Shown here: piece after piece, positions 9,220 to 21,498 of the stretch
Position numbering within the stretch: position 1 is the stretch's first letter
Layout of the letters: each line of letters opens with the position of its first letter
Assembly: GCF_000380505.1 (NCBI RefSeq)
Contig: NZ_AQYH01000020.1
Location: forward strand, 124,001 to 188,000
DNA from: Kaistia granuli DSM 23481
GTDB taxonomy: Bacteria; Pseudomonadota; Alphaproteobacteria; Rhizobiales; Kaistiaceae
Direction of reading: 5' to 3'
DNA: 64,000 nucleotides
The notes under the pieces: model-generated
The model's database searches: none
Told to the model about the DNA's origin: nothing
What the model saw: the letters and a program-made list of their open reading frames with translations, nothing else
Made by a program: the position numbers and the translations under genes

Positions 9220-9231
9220 TTGTCCCAAGCG

Positions 9232-9255
9232 GGCGGGGGCCGCAAGGCCCTCGCC
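9232..9255. terminator. GC hairpin between two convergent genes
   Basis: A 10-pair stem, GGCGGGGGCC and GGCCCTCGCC with one G-T pair, closes a GCAA loop between the convergent lactonase and thioesterase genes. There is no T-run on either side, so it may act only as a weak bidirectional terminator or RNA 3' end. Confidence 0.35.
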
Positions 9256-9302
9256 CCCTTGCGGGAGAGGCGCGTTCTCCCGAGATCGGAAACGGCGTCG
9301 GC

Positions 9303-9710
9303 CTACTCGTCTTCCGGGGGTAGCGCTCGCGGCTTGCGGTCGGTGTCGATCGACACGAAGGTGAAGGTCGCTTCCGTCACCTTGTTCACGTCGTCGGTCA
9401 GCCGGTTGCGCCGCCAGGTTTCGACGAACACCCGGATCGACGTGCGTCCGGTCGAGATCACCTTGCCATAGATCGTCACTTCGTCACCGACGAAGACAGG
9501 GCTCAGGAACGACATGCCATCGACGGCGGCCGTGACCGTGCGGCCGCGCGCCCGCCGGGTCGCGATCGTGCTGGCGCCGAGATCCATCTGCGACATCAGC
9601 CAGCCGCCGAAAATGTCGCCCGACGGATTGGTGTCGTGCGGCATCGCGATCGTGCGGATGACGGGGATCGTCGTCTGGTGCGGAAACTCGGGCGCGCTGG
9701 CGGTGGTCAT
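9303..9710 (-). CDS. Acyl-CoA thioesterase, hot-dog fold (YciA/BFIT-like)
   Basis: A 135-residue single hot-dog domain enzyme that hydrolyses acyl-CoA thioesters in the cytosol. The active-site helix carries HDTNPSGDIFGGWLMSQMD, with the NxxGxxFGGxLMxxMD pattern and catalytic Asn/Asp of the YciA class. GDEVTIYGKVISTGRTSIRVFVE matches the second half of the domain. The start at MTTASAPE has an AAGGAGG ribosome site at ideal distance; the open frame upstream to 9779 includes the glnA terminator and is not coding. It lies downstream of glnA on the same strand but is separated from it by a strong terminator. Confidence 0.87.
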   Translation of the reverse strand: MTTASAPEFPHQTTIPVIRTIAMPHDTNPSGDIFGGWLMSQMDLGASTIATRRARGRTVTAAVDGMSFLSPVFVGDEVTIYGKVISTGRTSIRVFVETWRRNRLTDDVNKVTEATFTFVSIDTDRKPRALPPEDE

Positions 9711-9745
9711 GGTGCCTCCTTGGCTCAACCGGCGTCGAAATGAAA

Positions 9746-9767
9746 CGGGGCGCCCGAAGGCGCCCCG
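9746..9767 (-). terminator. Rho-independent-type terminator of glnA
   Basis: A perfect 9-pair stem (CGGGGCGCC and its complement) with a TTCG tetraloop on the minus strand, followed by GTTTCATTT. It begins 23 bases beyond the glnA stop codon. Confidence 0.75.
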
Positions 9768-9789
9768 CTGAAACGGCATCCTGTCGCGG

Positions 9790-11199
9790 TCAGACCGAGT
9801 AGTACATGTCGAATTCGACCGGATGCGGGGTGTGCTCGAAACGGATGACTTCTTCCATCTTGAGCTCGATGTAGGACTCGATCATCGACTTCGAGAAGAC
9901 GCCGCCTTCCAGCAGGTAGGCGTGGTCCTTCTCGAGCGAGACGAGCGCCTCGCGCAGCGACGCGCAGACCGTCGGGATCTTCTTCAGTTCCTTCGGGGGC
10001 AGGTCATAGAGGTTCTTGTCCATCGCGGCGCCCGGATGGATCTTGTTCTTGATGCCGTCGAGGCCGGCCATGAGCATGGCCGCGAAGGCGAGGTAGGGGT
10101 TCGCGCCCGGATCCGGGAAGCGGACTTCGACGCGCTTCGCCTTCGGCGAGGTGGCGAACGGAATACGGCAGGAAGCCGAGCGGTTGCGAGCCGAGTAGGC
10201 CAGCAGAACCGGAGCCTCATAGCCCGGGACCAGACGCTTGTAGGAGTTGGTCAGCGGGTTGGTGAAGGCGTTCAGCGACTTGGCATGCTTGATGATGCCG
10301 CCGATGTAGTACAGGCAGGTCTCGGACAGGTCGGCATACTCGTTGCCGGCGAACACCGGCTTGCCGTCCTTCCAGATCGACTGATGCACATGCATGCCCG
10401 AGCCGTTATCGCCATAGACCGGCTTCGGCATGAAGGTGGCAGTCTTGCCATACGAGTTCGCGACGTTGTGGATCGCGTACTTGTAGATCTGCATGTGGTC
10501 GGCCATCGTCACGAGCGTGCCGAACTTGACGCCGAGCTCGTGCTGGGCCGAGGCGACCTCGTGATGGTGCTTCTCGACGACGACGCCCATCGACTGCATG
10601 GCGGCGAGCATGTCGCCGCGCATGTCCTGCAGGCTGTCGATCGGCGGCACGGGGAAATAGCCGCCCTTGGTCTTGACCCGGTGGCCGAGGTTGCCGCTCT
10701 CGTAGTCGGTGTCGGAGTTGGTCGGCAGCTCGATGTCGTCGAGCTTGAAGCTGGTGTTGTACGGCGTGGCCGAGAACTTGACGTCGTCGAAGACGAAGAA
10801 TTCGGCTTCCGGACCGACGAAGATCGTGTCGCCGATCTTGGTCTGCTTCAGATAGGCCTCGGCCTTCTTGGCGATGCCGCGCGGGTCGCGGTCATAGGCT
10901 TCGCCGGTGGTCGGCTCCAGAACGTCGCAAACGATCGAGAGGGTCGACTGCGCGAAGAACGGGTCGATGGTGGCCGTCGACGGATCGGGCATCAGCAGCA
11001 TGTCGGACTCGTTGATCGCCTTCCAGCCGGCGATCGAGGAGCCGTCGAACATCGTGCCTTCGGCGAAGATCTCTTCGTCGATCATGCCGATGTCGAACGT
11101 CACATGCTGCCACTTGCCGCGCGGATCCGTGAAGCGGAAATCCACATACTTCACGTCCTGCTCCTTGATGAGCTTCAGGACGTCTTTCGCGGTCGTCAT
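9790..11199 (-). CDS. glnA: Glutamine synthetase type I
   Basis: A 469-residue dodecameric enzyme joining ammonia to glutamate with ATP. The length is exactly that of bacterial GSI. Signature segments are FDGSSIAGW near the N terminus, the metal-site [22 protein letters not shown], the [19 protein letters not shown]-binding region and the adenylylation loop [10 protein letters not shown], in which Tyr398 is the expected AMP acceptor. It therefore should be controlled by GlnE through PII. It follows glnB by 115 bases on the same strand, the classical rhizobial glnBA arrangement. Confidence 0.98.
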   Translation of the reverse strand: MTTAKDVLKLIKEQDVKYVDFRFTDPRGKWQHVTFDIGMIDEEIFAEGTMFDGSSIAGWKAINESDMLLMPDPSTATIDPFFAQSTLSIVCDVLEPTTGEAYDRDPRGIAKKAEAYLKQTKIGDTIFVGPEAEFFVFDDVKFSATPYNTSFKLDDIELPTNSDTDYESGNLGHRVKTKGGYFPVPPIDSLQDMRGDMLAAMQSMGVVVEKHHHEVASAQHELGVKFGTLVTMADHMQIYKYAIHNVANSYGKTATFMPKPVYGDNGSGMHVHQSIWKDGKPVFAGNEYADLSETCLYYIGGIIKHAKSLNAFTNPLTNSYKRLVPGYEAPVLLAYSARNRSASCRIPFATSPKAKRVEVRFPDPGANPYLAFAAMLMAGLDGIKNKIHPGAAMDKNLYDLPPKELKKIPTVCASLREALVSLEKDHAYLLEGGVFSKSMIESYIELKMEEVIRFEHTPHPVEFDMYYSV

Positions 11200-11314
11200 A
11201 ACTCTCTTCCTTCTATCAGGTGAACTGTGTGCCCGGTCATGGCTGAGGCAAGCAACAAGCCGGCGGTGCCGGCTGAGGGAGTTCCGGCGATCGGGTCGCC
11301 GGTCGGATGTGGGG

Positions 11315-11716
<402 letters not shown>

Positions 11717-11725
11717 CTATCCACT

Positions 11726-11741
11726 TGCAGGCTCCGTGCCA
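11726..11741 (-). promoter_or_regulatory. Sigma-54 (RpoN)-type promoter of glnB-glnA
   Basis: On the minus strand the sequence is TGGCACGGAGCCTGCA: a -24 GG and a -12 GC exactly ten bases apart, matching TGGCAC-N5-TTGC at all but one conserved base. Transcription should start about 60 bases before the glnB start codon. NtrC-dependent glnB promoters of this kind are well known in rhizobia. No clear NtrC site was identified by eye. Confidence 0.75.
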
Positions 11742-11887
11742 ATCGCCGGATTTCGTGGGAAACGCCGGAAAAATGGGCTCGTTGCGCTGCACAATAGCGA
11801 GGTTTTAGAATTATCGCTTCAATTGTTGTTCATTTTCTAGGCAAATGAACAACAAGGGAGCAGTCGCGGTTGCCGCCGCTGCGGAAA

Positions 11888-12319
11888 TTAGTGCCCGTTG
11901 CGCGCCAGCCATGCCTCGGCACCGCGCAGGTCGATGCCGAACGGCGCGCCAAAAGCGAACAGTTCGTCGCGCTTCATGCGGCCGTCCAGCACCTCGCCGA
12001 TGGCATAGAGGGTCAGCGAGCGCGTGCCGCTGCGGCAGTGGGCGAGCACCGGGCCGCCCGCTTCGGCGAGCACGGCCTGCACGGCGCGCACATCCTGCTC
12101 GGTGATCGACGGGCCCGTGACGGGAACATGCGCATAACGCAGGCCTGCGGCGGCGGCCGCGGCGGCTTCCTCGTCTGAGCTCGGCTGGCTCGCTTCCTCG
12201 CCATCGGGTCGATTGTTGATCACGGCCTTAAAGCCCTGGTCGGCGAGGGTGGCAAAATCCTGCAGCGCGATCTGGCCGGCCACGAAGAAATCGTCGTTGA
12301 TCTGGATGAGAGCGGTCAT
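11888..12319 (-). CDS. DUF442 / TIGR01244-family phosphatase-like protein
   Basis: A 143-residue protein of the small dual-specificity-phosphatase-like family also found as the N-terminal part of Blh (beta-lactamase hydrolase-like) proteins and loosely called sulfur transferase. The P-loop HCRSGTRS (Cys-x5-Arg) near residue 95 is intact, and the N-terminal part carries INNRPDGEEASQPS, the family's N-R-P-D-G-E element. The family is tied to sulfide or biofilm-related functions in some rhizobia, but the substrate is not known. It ends about 235 bases upstream of glnB with its own orientation on the minus strand, divergent from nnr. Confidence 0.8.
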   Translation of the reverse strand: MTALIQINDDFFVAGQIALQDFATLADQGFKAVINNRPDGEEASQPSSDEEAAAAAAAGLRYAHVPVTGPSITEQDVRAVQAVLAEAGGPVLAHCRSGTRSLTLYAIGEVLDGRMKRDELFAFGAPFGIDLRGAEAWLARNGH

Positions 12320-12518
12320 GAAGGAGTCCCGACTGGATGGCTTGATGCGAGCTTACTCCGGCCGGGTAAACGAACAAGCTTGCCCGATGCGGATCGGCCG
12401 CTGACGACAGGGGCTGGTTGTCGCAGGTTCGTGCGGCCGAATGAAGATGCTGATTGCGGCCCGGGGCCGGCCCATCCAAAGTTACACGCTGGAAGGCAGC
12501 CTGCGGGCGCGACGAGGG

Positions 12519-14006
12519 ATGAGCGGGAACAGCATGTTGGAGCTATTGACGCCGGCAGAGATGGCGGAGGCCGACCGCCTGACGATCGCGGCCGGGACGC
12601 CGGGCATTGTGCTCATGGAAGTCGCAGGACGCGCCGTAGCCGATGCCGTCGCCGGCTGGCATGTCGAGACGCCGGTCGTGGTCGTCTGCGGGCCGGGCAA
12701 TAATGGCGGCGACGGCTTCGTCGCGGCGCGCCTCCTGGTCGAGCGCGGCTACCGCGTTCAACTCGGCCTGCTCGGATCGAGCGATCGGCTGAAGGGCGAC
12801 GCCGCTTTGGCCGCGGCGGGTTGGCGCGGCGGCATCCTCCCCGTCGGTGCTCTCGATTTCGCCGGCGCCGGCGTGATCATCGATGCGCTGTTCGGCGCCG
12901 GCCTGGACCGGGTGGTCGCTGGCGAGGCGGCGGAAGCGATCGCCGCCATCAATGCCTCGACGGCGCATGTGGTCGCCGTCGACCTGCCGAGCGGTATCCA
13001 GGGCGAGACTGGGCAGGTGATGGGCGTTGCGGTCCGGGCCGATGAAACCGTGACGTTCTTCCTGCCGAAGCCCGGCCAAGTGCTGATGCCGGGCAGGGCG
13101 CATGTCGGGCGCCTGACGGTCGCTGACATCGGCATATCGCGTCGGGTCCTGAAAGAGATTCGGCCACGCGCGCTACGGAATCGGCCGCGACTGTGGTTGC
13201 CGGCCATGCCGGCGCCGAAGGTCGATGGCCATAAATATGACAGGGGGCACGCCGTCATCGTCTCGGGCGGCATGACGCAGACTGGCGCCGCGCGGCTGGC
13301 GGCACGCGCGGCCCTTCGCGCCGGGGCAGGGCTGGTGACGCTCGCCTCACCGCCGGACGCGCTGGCCGTCAATGCCGCCCATCTGACGGCGATCATGCTG
13401 AAGCGGATCGAGGGAGGCGAGGGGCTCGCCGCTCTTCTCGCCGATACGCGCTTGAACAGCGTCGGCCTCGGTCCTGGCCTCGGTCCTGTCGAAGTCGCGC
13501 GCCCGCTCGTCGAGGCGGCGCTCCGATCCGAAGCGGCCGTGGTGATCGACGCGGATGGCCTTTCGGCGTTTCACGACGCGTCGGAGCACCTTTTCGCCGA
13601 GATCCGGTCGAGAAGCGCCCCCGTTGTGCTGACGCCGCATGACGGCGAGTTCGCGCGGCTGTTTCCCGATCTCGCGGCGCTGCCCGGCAAGCTTGATCGC
13701 GCCCGGCAAGCGGCGGCTCGCTCCGGCGCCATCGTGCTGTTGAAGGGCGCCGACACGACAGTGGCCGATCCCGAAGGCCGCGCCGCCATCGCCGACAACG
13801 CGCCACCCTATCTGGCGACCGCCGGATCCGGCGATGTTCTGGCCGGGATGATCGTCGGATTGCTGGCCGAGCGGATGCCGGCGTTCGAGGCGACGGCGGC
13901 CTCGATCTGGCTGCATGGCGATGCCGGAGCGGTTTTGGGGCGCGGATTGATCGCGGAAGACCTCGCCGACGCGCTTCCCCGTGTGTTCACGCGGCTTTTC
14001 GTTTGA
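12519..14006 (+). CDS. nnr: Bifunctional NAD(P)H-hydrate repair enzyme
   Basis: A protein of about 495 residues that repairs hydrated NADH and NADPH. The N-terminal half is the YjeF-N epimerase (NnrE), with LLTPAEMAEADRL, VVCGPGNNGGDGFVAARLL and VVAVDLPSGI. The C-terminal half is the ADP-dependent dehydratase (NnrD), with KVDGHKYDRGHAVIVSGG, VLTPHDGEFARLF and TAGSGDVLAGMIVGLLAERM. The start is uncertain among ATGs at 12441, 12519 and 12534; 12519 has GAGGG just upstream, and homologous proteins begin close to the ELLTPAEM motif. It is followed by tRNA-Leu. Confidence 0.92.
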   Translation: MSGNSMLELLTPAEMAEADRLTIAAGTPGIVLMEVAGRAVADAVAGWHVETPVVVVCGPGNNGGDGFVAARLLVERGYRVQLGLLGSSDRLKGDAALAAAGWRGGILPVGALDFAGAGVIIDALFGAGLDRVVAGEAAEAIAAINASTAHVVAVDLPSGIQGETGQVMGVAVRADETVTFFLPKPGQVLMPGRAHVGRLTVADIGISRRVLKEIRPRALRNRPRLWLPAMPAPKVDGHKYDRGHAVIVSGGMTQTGAARLAARAALRAGAGLVTLASPPDALAVNAAHLTAIMLKRIEGGEGLAALLADTRLNSVGLGPGLGPVEVARPLVEAALRSEAAVVIDADGLSAFHDASEHLFAEIRSRSAPVVLTPHDGEFARLFPDLAALPGKLDRARQAAARSGAIVLLKGADTTVADPEGRAAIADNAPPYLATAGSGDVLAGMIVGLLAERMPAFEATAASIWLHGDAGAVLGRGLIAEDLADALPRVFTRLFV

Positions 14007-14069
14007 CCGAGCGGATTCGGATGCTATAGAGGCGCCACCTTGGCCGGAGCCTAGCCGCGACCGGTTATT

Positions 14070-14154
14070 GCGGGCGTGGTGGAATTGGTAGACACGCTGG
14101 ATTTAGGTTCCAGTGGCTTGCGCCGTGGGGGTTCAAGTCCCTCCGCCCGCACCA
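14070..14154 (+). tRNA. tRNA-Leu (anticodon UAG)
   Basis: An 85-base gene with the long variable arm of class II tRNAs. The acceptor stem GCGGGCG pairs with CGCCCGC. The anticodon stem CTGGA/TCCAG closes the loop TTTAGGT, giving TAG at 14104-14106. GTTCAAGTC forms the T-loop and the CCA end is encoded. Confidence 0.97.
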
Positions 14155-14230
14155 ACGCCCGGAATAAGCCGTGAATGCAGCCGGGCGAGACGCCAAAGAA
14201 CCGATCGGAACAAGACAGAAAGCGCTGAAC

Positions 14231-15583
14231 ATGCAGGTGACCGAGACCCTCTCAGAGGGGCTGAAGCGTGAACTCAAGATCGTGGTACCGGCGACCGAGC
14301 TCGACAGCCGCCTTTCGGCGCGTCTGGAAGAGATGAAGGGCCAGGTCCAGCTCAAGGGCTTCCGTCCAGGCAAAGTGCCGGTTGCGCATCTGCGCCGGAT
14401 CTACGGCAAGTCGGCCATGGCTGAGATCGTTCAGAACATCCTGAACGAGAACGCCCGCAAGACGCTTGAAGAGCGCGGCGAGCGTGCAGCCCTGCAGCCG
14501 AGCTTCGAGCTTCCCGAGGACGAGGCCGACGCCGGCCAGGTGCTCGATGGCAAGAAGGATCTCGCCTACACGATGTCCTACGAAGTTCTGCCGAAGTTCG
14601 AAGTCGGCGAGCTCAACGGCATCAAGATCGAGCGTCCGGTTGCAGAAGTCTCCGACGAGGAAGTCGAGACCGAGCTCAAGCGGCTGGCGCGCGATTCGGC
14701 TGAGTTCCAGCCCAAGGATGGCGCGGCTGCCGATGGCGACCGTCTGACCATTTCCTACCTCGGCAAGATCGACGGTGTGCCGTTCGACGGCGGTGCCGAC
14801 GACAACGCCTTCGTCACGCTCGGCTCGGGCCGGTTCATCCCCGGCTTCGAAGAGCAGCTCGCTGGCGCCAAGGCCGGTGAAGAGCGCGTCCTGAACGTGA
14901 CCTTCCCCGAGGCGTATGGCGCGGCTCAGCTCGCCGGCAAGGCCGCCACCTTCGACGTCGTCGTCAAGGAAGTTTCGGCTCCGGTCGAAGCGGCGATCGA
15001 CGACGAGTGGGCCAAGAAGTTCGGCATCGAATCGCTCGACGAACTGAAGGCGACGATGCGCCAGCAGCTCGAGAACCAGCTCGGCGCCGCGACCCGCACC
15101 AAGGTCAAGCGCCAGCTGCTCGACAAGCTCGACGAGAAGCATGCCTTCGAGCTGCCGCCGACGATGGTTGAGCAGGAGTTCCAGAACGTCTGGAACCAGG
15201 TCACCCAGGATCTGCAGCGTTCGGGCCGCAGCTTTGCCGACGAGGACACGACGGAAGAAGCCGCCAAGGCTGACTACCGCAAGATCGCCGAGCGCCGCGT
15301 GCGCCTCGGTCTCGTCCTCTCGGAAATCGGCGAGAAGAACTCGATCCAGGTCACCGACGAGGAAGTGCAGCGCGCTCTCGTCGACCGGATCCGCCAGTTC
15401 CCCGGCCAGGAAAAGCAGGTCTACGACTTCTACCGCGAGAATCCGGACGCGCTGGCCAGCCTGCGCGCGCCGATCTTCGAGGAGAAGGTCGTCGACTACC
15501 TGCTCGGCCTCGCGGAGATCACCGACAAGCCGGTTTCTCGCGAAGAGCTGATGAAGGACGACGAGGAAGAAGCGAAGGCCTGA
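14231..15583 (+). CDS. tig: Trigger factor, ribosome-associated chaperone and peptidyl-prolyl isomerase
   Basis: A 450-residue protein with three parts. The N-terminal ribosome-binding domain carries the signature GFRPGKVP at about residues 43-50. The FKBP-type isomerase domain, about residues 160-245, includes DRLTISYLGKIDGVPFDGG and GSGRFIPGFEEQLAGAKAGEE. A helical C-terminal substrate-holding region ends in an acidic DDEEEAKA tail. The start is the ATG of MQVTETLSEGLKRE; the preceding open frame overlaps the tRNA trailer and is discounted. It lies upstream of clpP-clpX-lon, the usual proteostasis order. Confidence 0.97.
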   Translation: MQVTETLSEGLKRELKIVVPATELDSRLSARLEEMKGQVQLKGFRPGKVPVAHLRRIYGKSAMAEIVQNILNENARKTLEERGERAALQPSFELPEDEADAGQVLDGKKDLAYTMSYEVLPKFEVGELNGIKIERPVAEVSDEEVETELKRLARDSAEFQPKDGAAADGDRLTISYLGKIDGVPFDGGADDNAFVTLGSGRFIPGFEEQLAGAKAGEERVLNVTFPEAYGAAQLAGKAATFDVVVKEVSAPVEAAIDDEWAKKFGIESLDELKATMRQQLENQLGAATRTKVKRQLLDKLDEKHAFELPPTMVEQEFQNVWNQVTQDLQRSGRSFADEDTTEEAAKADYRKIAERRVRLGLVLSEIGEKNSIQVTDEEVQRALVDRIRQFPGQEKQVYDFYRENPDALASLRAPIFEEKVVDYLLGLAEITDKPVSREELMKDDEEEAKA

Positions 15584-15876
15584 TCGGCCTCCGCGCGCTT
15601 TCCTGACGGGCCGAAACCCGTCCGAACTGACAACCGATGTCCCGGCGCAGGCCGGGGCATCGGGCACGCCGGCGGAACGGCTAAGGCACTACCAAACCGA
15701 TGGATCCTGGCCTGGCCGGGATGACGATCTGCGAAAGGGCTTGCCGCCACCCCTTTCGAACGCAGACGGCGTACCATATGTATGGGCCTTCGTGCCCCGG
15801 GAATCGGTCGTTCCGAGTGAGGTCGGGCCGGGGCATCTCAGGTAATCGTGGCAGTCCACTGCGCCGAAGGAAGATC
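15584..15876. other. tig-clpP intergenic region
   Basis: No gene is seen. It contains two short GC-rich inverted segments: GATGTCCCGGCGCAGGCCGG near 15638-15657 and GGATCCTGGCCTGGCCGGGA near 15701-15720. They resemble dispersed palindromic elements common between alphaproteobacterial genes, and either could end the tig transcript. A loose heat-shock-like promoter (CTTTCGA, 14 bases, CCATATGT) lies near 15752-15780 upstream of clpP; this is weak. Confidence 0.4.
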
Positions 15877-16512
15877 ATGAAGGATCCTATCGACCTCTAT
15901 ATGAACACGCTGGTGCCGATGGTGGTCGAGCAGACCAATCGCGGCGAGCGTGCCTACGACATTTATTCGCGTCTGCTGAAGGAGCGGATCATCTTCGTCA
16001 CGGGTCCTGTCGAGGACTATATGGCGACGCTGATCACCGCCCAGCTTCTCTTTCTCGAGGCCGAGAACCCGAAGAAAGAGATCGCGATGTACATCAACTC
16101 GCCGGGCGGTGTCGTCTCGTCGGGTATGGCGATCTATGACACGATGCAGTTCATCCGGCCTGCCGTTTCGACGCTCTGCGTCGGCCAGGCTGCCTCGATG
16201 GGCTCGCTGCTGCTGACGGCCGGCGAGAAGGGCATGCGCTTCGCGCTGCCGAACGCCCGCGTCATGGTGCATCAGCCTTCGGGCGGCTATCAGGGCCAGG
16301 TGACCGACATCCTGATCCATGCGCGCGAAGTCGAGAGCCTGCGCAAGCGGCTCAATGAGATCTACGTGCACCATACCGGCCAGGACATGAAGACCGTTGA
16401 AGACGCGCTCGAGCGCGACAACTTCATGGTTGCCGAGAAGGCCGTCGAGTTCGGCCTGATCGATCAGGTCCTGACGAGCCGCGAGGCCCTCGAAGCGATC
16501 AAGAAGGACTGA
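15877..16512 (+). CDS. clpP: ATP-dependent Clp protease, proteolytic subunit
   Basis: A 211-residue serine peptidase forming the tetradecameric chamber used by ClpX and ClpA. The catalytic triad is visible: Ser107 (GQAASMGS), His132 (VMVHQPSGG) and Asp181 (ERDNFM). The start [19 protein letters not shown] has a GGAAG ribosome site; the open frame upstream to 15700 is not coding. The clpX gene follows after 241 bases, probably with its own promoter. Confidence 0.98.
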   Translation: MKDPIDLYMNTLVPMVVEQTNRGERAYDIYSRLLKERIIFVTGPVEDYMATLITAQLLFLEAENPKKEIAMYINSPGGVVSSGMAIYDTMQFIRPAVSTLCVGQAASMGSLLLTAGEKGMRFALPNARVMVHQPSGGYQGQVTDILIHAREVESLRKRLNEIYVHHTGQDMKTVEDALERDNFMVAEKAVEFGLIDQVLTSREALEAIKKD

Positions 16513-16753
16513 TCGCTTCGTTCCGGATAACGCTCCCGAAGCTGGGTCGGCTGTACGGCAGCCGACCGCGACATTAAGTATATATTGATCATGTCGCGCA
16601 TAGCATGATTGGATTGCACTCCTCGGATTGCGTCCGTCGGCAGGGGCATCAGGGTCCGAATTTTCGATCGCCGGTCAGACCGACATCGAGCCGGACGAGA
16701 CATCGAATAAGTCGTTTGGAGGTCCCGAGCCTGAACGACAGCGAGGTAGACGG

Positions 16754-18025
16754 ATGAGCAAAGTCAGCGGAAGCGACACCAAGAATACGCTCTATTGCTC
16801 GTTTTGCGGCAAGAGCCAGCATGAGGTGCGCAAGCTGATCGCAGGCCCGACCGTATTCATCTGCGATGAATGCGTCGAGCTCTGCATGGACATCATTCGC
16901 GAGGAATCGAAGTCCTCGCTGGTGAAATCGCGCGACGGCGTCCCGACGCCGCTCGAGATTTGCGCTGTCCTCGACGACTATGTGATCGGCCAGCGTCACG
17001 CCAAGCGCGTGCTCTCGGTCGCCGTTCACAACCATTACAAGCGGCTGAACCACGCGGCGAAGAACAACGACGTCGAGCTGGCCAAGTCCAACATCCTGCT
17101 GATCGGCCCGACCGGTTGCGGCAAGACGCTGCTCGCGCAGACGCTGGCCCGCATCCTCGACGTGCCCTTCACCATGGCGGATGCGACGACGCTCACCGAA
17201 GCCGGCTATGTCGGCGAGGATGTCGAGAACATCATCCTGAAGCTGCTGCAGTCGGCCGACTACAATGTCGAGCGGGCGCAGCGCGGCATCGTCTACATCG
17301 ACGAGGTCGACAAGATCTCCCGCAAGTCCGACAACCCGTCGATCACCCGCGATGTGTCGGGTGAGGGCGTGCAGCAGGCCCTGCTGAAGATCATGGAGGG
17401 CACGGTTGCCTCCGTGCCGCCGCAGGGTGGCCGCAAGCACCCGCAGCAGGAGTTCCTGCAGGTCGACACGACGAACATCCTGTTCATCTGTGGCGGCGCC
17501 TTCGCGGGACTCGAGAAGATCATCTCGGATCGCGGACGGTCGACCTCGATCGGCTTCGCCGCCCGCGTCTCGGCGCCGGAAGATCGTCGCACCGGTGAGC
17601 TGTTCCGTAATGTCGAGCCCGAGGATCTTCTGAAGTTCGGCCTGATCCCGGAATTCGTCGGCCGTCTGCCGGTGCTGGCGACGCTCGAGGATCTCGACGA
17701 GCCGGCGCTGATCACGATCCTGACCGAGCCGAAGAACGCTCTGGTCAAGCAGTATCAGCGCCTGTTCGAGATGGAGAATGTCGAGCTGACGTTCCACCCG
17801 GACGCGCTCTCGGCCATCGCCAAGAAGGCCATCGAGCGCAAGACCGGCGCCCGCGGCCTGCGCTCGATCATGGAAGCGATCCTGCTCGAGACGATGTTCG
17901 ACCTGCCCGGCCTCGACGGCGTGCAGGAAGTCGTCATCTCGGCCGAGGTCGTCGACGGTTCGGCCCGTCCGCTCTACATCTATGCGGAACGCCAGGATGA
18001 GGCGGTTGCCAACACCAGCGCCTGA
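16754..18025 (+). CDS. clpX: ATP-dependent Clp protease, ATP-binding subunit
   Basis: A 423-residue AAA+ unfoldase that feeds substrates into ClpP. The N-terminal zinc-binding domain has four cysteines (YCSFCGKS and ICDECVELC). Walker A is GPTGCGKT, Walker B is [10 protein letters not shown], and the GYVGEDVEN pore loop and [10 protein letters not shown] segment are present. Its length is standard. The open frame upstream of the chosen ATG is non-coding. A strong terminator follows 26 bases after the stop. Confidence 0.98.
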   Translation: MSKVSGSDTKNTLYCSFCGKSQHEVRKLIAGPTVFICDECVELCMDIIREESKSSLVKSRDGVPTPLEICAVLDDYVIGQRHAKRVLSVAVHNHYKRLNHAAKNNDVELAKSNILLIGPTGCGKTLLAQTLARILDVPFTMADATTLTEAGYVGEDVENIILKLLQSADYNVERAQRGIVYIDEVDKISRKSDNPSITRDVSGEGVQQALLKIMEGTVASVPPQGGRKHPQQEFLQVDTTNILFICGGAFAGLEKIISDRGRSTSIGFAARVSAPEDRRTGELFRNVEPEDLLKFGLIPEFVGRLPVLATLEDLDEPALITILTEPKNALVKQYQRLFEMENVELTFHPDALSAIAKKAIERKTGARGLRSIMEAILLETMFDLPGLDGVQEVVISAEVVDGSARPLYIYAERQDEAVANTSA

Positions 18026-18051
18026 GGGTGAGGGCAGCGACAAAGTTCAAG

Positions 18052-18077
18052 CGGCGGGGCATGTCCCCGCCGTTTTT
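18052..18077 (+). terminator. Rho-independent terminator of clpX
   Basis: A perfect 8-pair stem, CGGCGGGG and CCCCGCCG, with loop CATGT and five Ts directly after it. Confidence 0.88.
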
Positions 18078-18215
18078 GTGTCTGCGACAGGTGCGGCATC
18101 GCCGGTTCGCAGATCGATTGCCCCGACGCGGCGCCGTTTCGGCCTGACGGGCCGGCGGAAGCGGCGGCTTCGGCAAAAACTCCCGGCAAGAGCCTGATTG
18201 CAGTGCGGTGTACAA

Positions 18216-18247
18216 CTTGACACCCCGATGGTGCGACGCCACCTAAT
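18216..18247 (+). promoter_or_regulatory. Candidate promoter of lon
   Basis: CTTGAC at 18216-18221 is followed, 20-odd bases on, by CCTAAT at 18242-18247. CTTG is the hallmark -35 of alphaproteobacterial RpoH promoters, and lon is commonly heat-induced, but the -10 is imperfect and the spacing long. It could equally be a housekeeping TTGACA element. The predicted leader is about 120 bases. Confidence 0.35.
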
Positions 18248-18374
18248 GGTCAACGCGTCGGAAGACGTTCAGACCCCTGAGTCGATCCACCGGCCGTCTC
18301 CCCTCTTGCCGTTGGTTCATCTCCCAAGCCGTACGGTGCCAATCCGGGCCGGAACGGTTCGAAAGGAATGCCTC

Positions 18375-20807
<2,433 letters not shown>

Positions 20808-20832
20808 GGGGCAGAATCCCGCGAAAAATCGA

Positions 20833-20859
20833 ACGCCCGCCGCACTGGCGGGCGTTTTT
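20833..20859 (+). terminator. Rho-independent terminator of lon
   Basis: A perfect 9-pair stem, ACGCCCGCC and GGCGGGCGT, with a five-base loop, followed by a run of Ts. Confidence 0.88.
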
Positions 20860-21000
20860 GTATCGAAATTCGCTGAATTATCAGCCAAAAGCGCAGAATC
20901 CTGCCAGTTTCTCTTGCCATCAGCGCTATTTTCAGTGATTTCTCGCGCTCGGTCGGGTCATGCGAATCGTCCCGGCTCAAGACCTGAGAAAGGATCATCC

Positions 21001-21276
21001 ATGGCTAACAAGAACGATCTCATCGCTGCCGTCGCCGAGCGTACCGGCATGTCCAAGGCCGCCGCTGCCGAGGCTGTCGACGCAACGTTCGACGTGATCA
21101 CGGCTGCCCTGAAGTCGGGTGACGAAGTCAAGATCATCGGTTTTGGTAATTTCAGCGTAGCTGCCCGCGCCGCCAGCGAGGGCCGTAATCCGCGTACCGG
21201 CGAGACGATCCAGATCGCCGCTTCCAAGACGCCGAAGTTCAAGGCCGGCAAGGGCCTGAAGGACGCCGTCAACTAA
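21001..21276 (+). CDS. hupB: DNA-binding protein HU
   Basis: A 91-residue histone-like protein that bends DNA and shapes the nucleoid. It shows the full HU pattern: [19 protein letters not shown] at the N terminus, [15 protein letters not shown], then the DNA-contacting arm [12 protein letters not shown] with the conserved Arg-Asn-Pro. The ribosome site GAAAGGA lies nine bases upstream. The gene order lon-hupB is classical. It has its own terminator. Confidence 0.98.
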   Translation: MANKNDLIAAVAERTGMSKAAAAEAVDATFDVITAALKSGDEVKIIGFGNFSVAARAASEGRNPRTGETIQIAASKTPKFKAGKGLKDAVN

Positions 21277-21302
21277 GCCATCATCAGGCTTGTTGGGTTT
21301 CG

Positions 21303-21335
21303 ACGGCCTTGCGCTCAACGGCGCGAGGCCGTTTT
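21303..21335 (+). terminator. Rho-independent terminator of hupB
   Basis: The stem ACGGCCT / AGGCCGT, extended by GCGC pairs around loop TCAACG, is followed by TTTTATTTT. Confidence 0.85.
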
Positions 21336-21422
21336 ATTTTGTCCGTGTCGTGGACGACGCGCTTAGGGCCTTGAAAGACGGGGCGACTTTCGCCTACACG
21401 TCTCGGCGCCGGAAGATTCTCC

Positions 21423-21498
21423 GGGCGGTTAGCTCAGTTGGTAGAGCGCCTCGTTTACACCGAGGATGTCGGGAGTTCGAGTCTCTCACCGCCCACCA
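21423..21498 (+). tRNA. tRNA-Val (anticodon UAC)
   Basis: A 76-base gene. Acceptor stem GGGCGGT pairs with ACCGCCC. The D-arm is GCTCAGTTGGTAGAGC. The anticodon stem CCTCG/CGAGG holds TAC at 21456-21458. The T-loop is TTCGAGT and the CCA end is encoded. Confidence 0.97.

Larger units (their letters stand above)
18026..18374. other. clpX-lon intergenic region
   Basis: A gap of 349 bases with no credible gene. It contains the clpX terminator (18052-18077) and a possible promoter for lon (18216-18247). The rest shows no recognisable structure. Confidence 0.6.
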
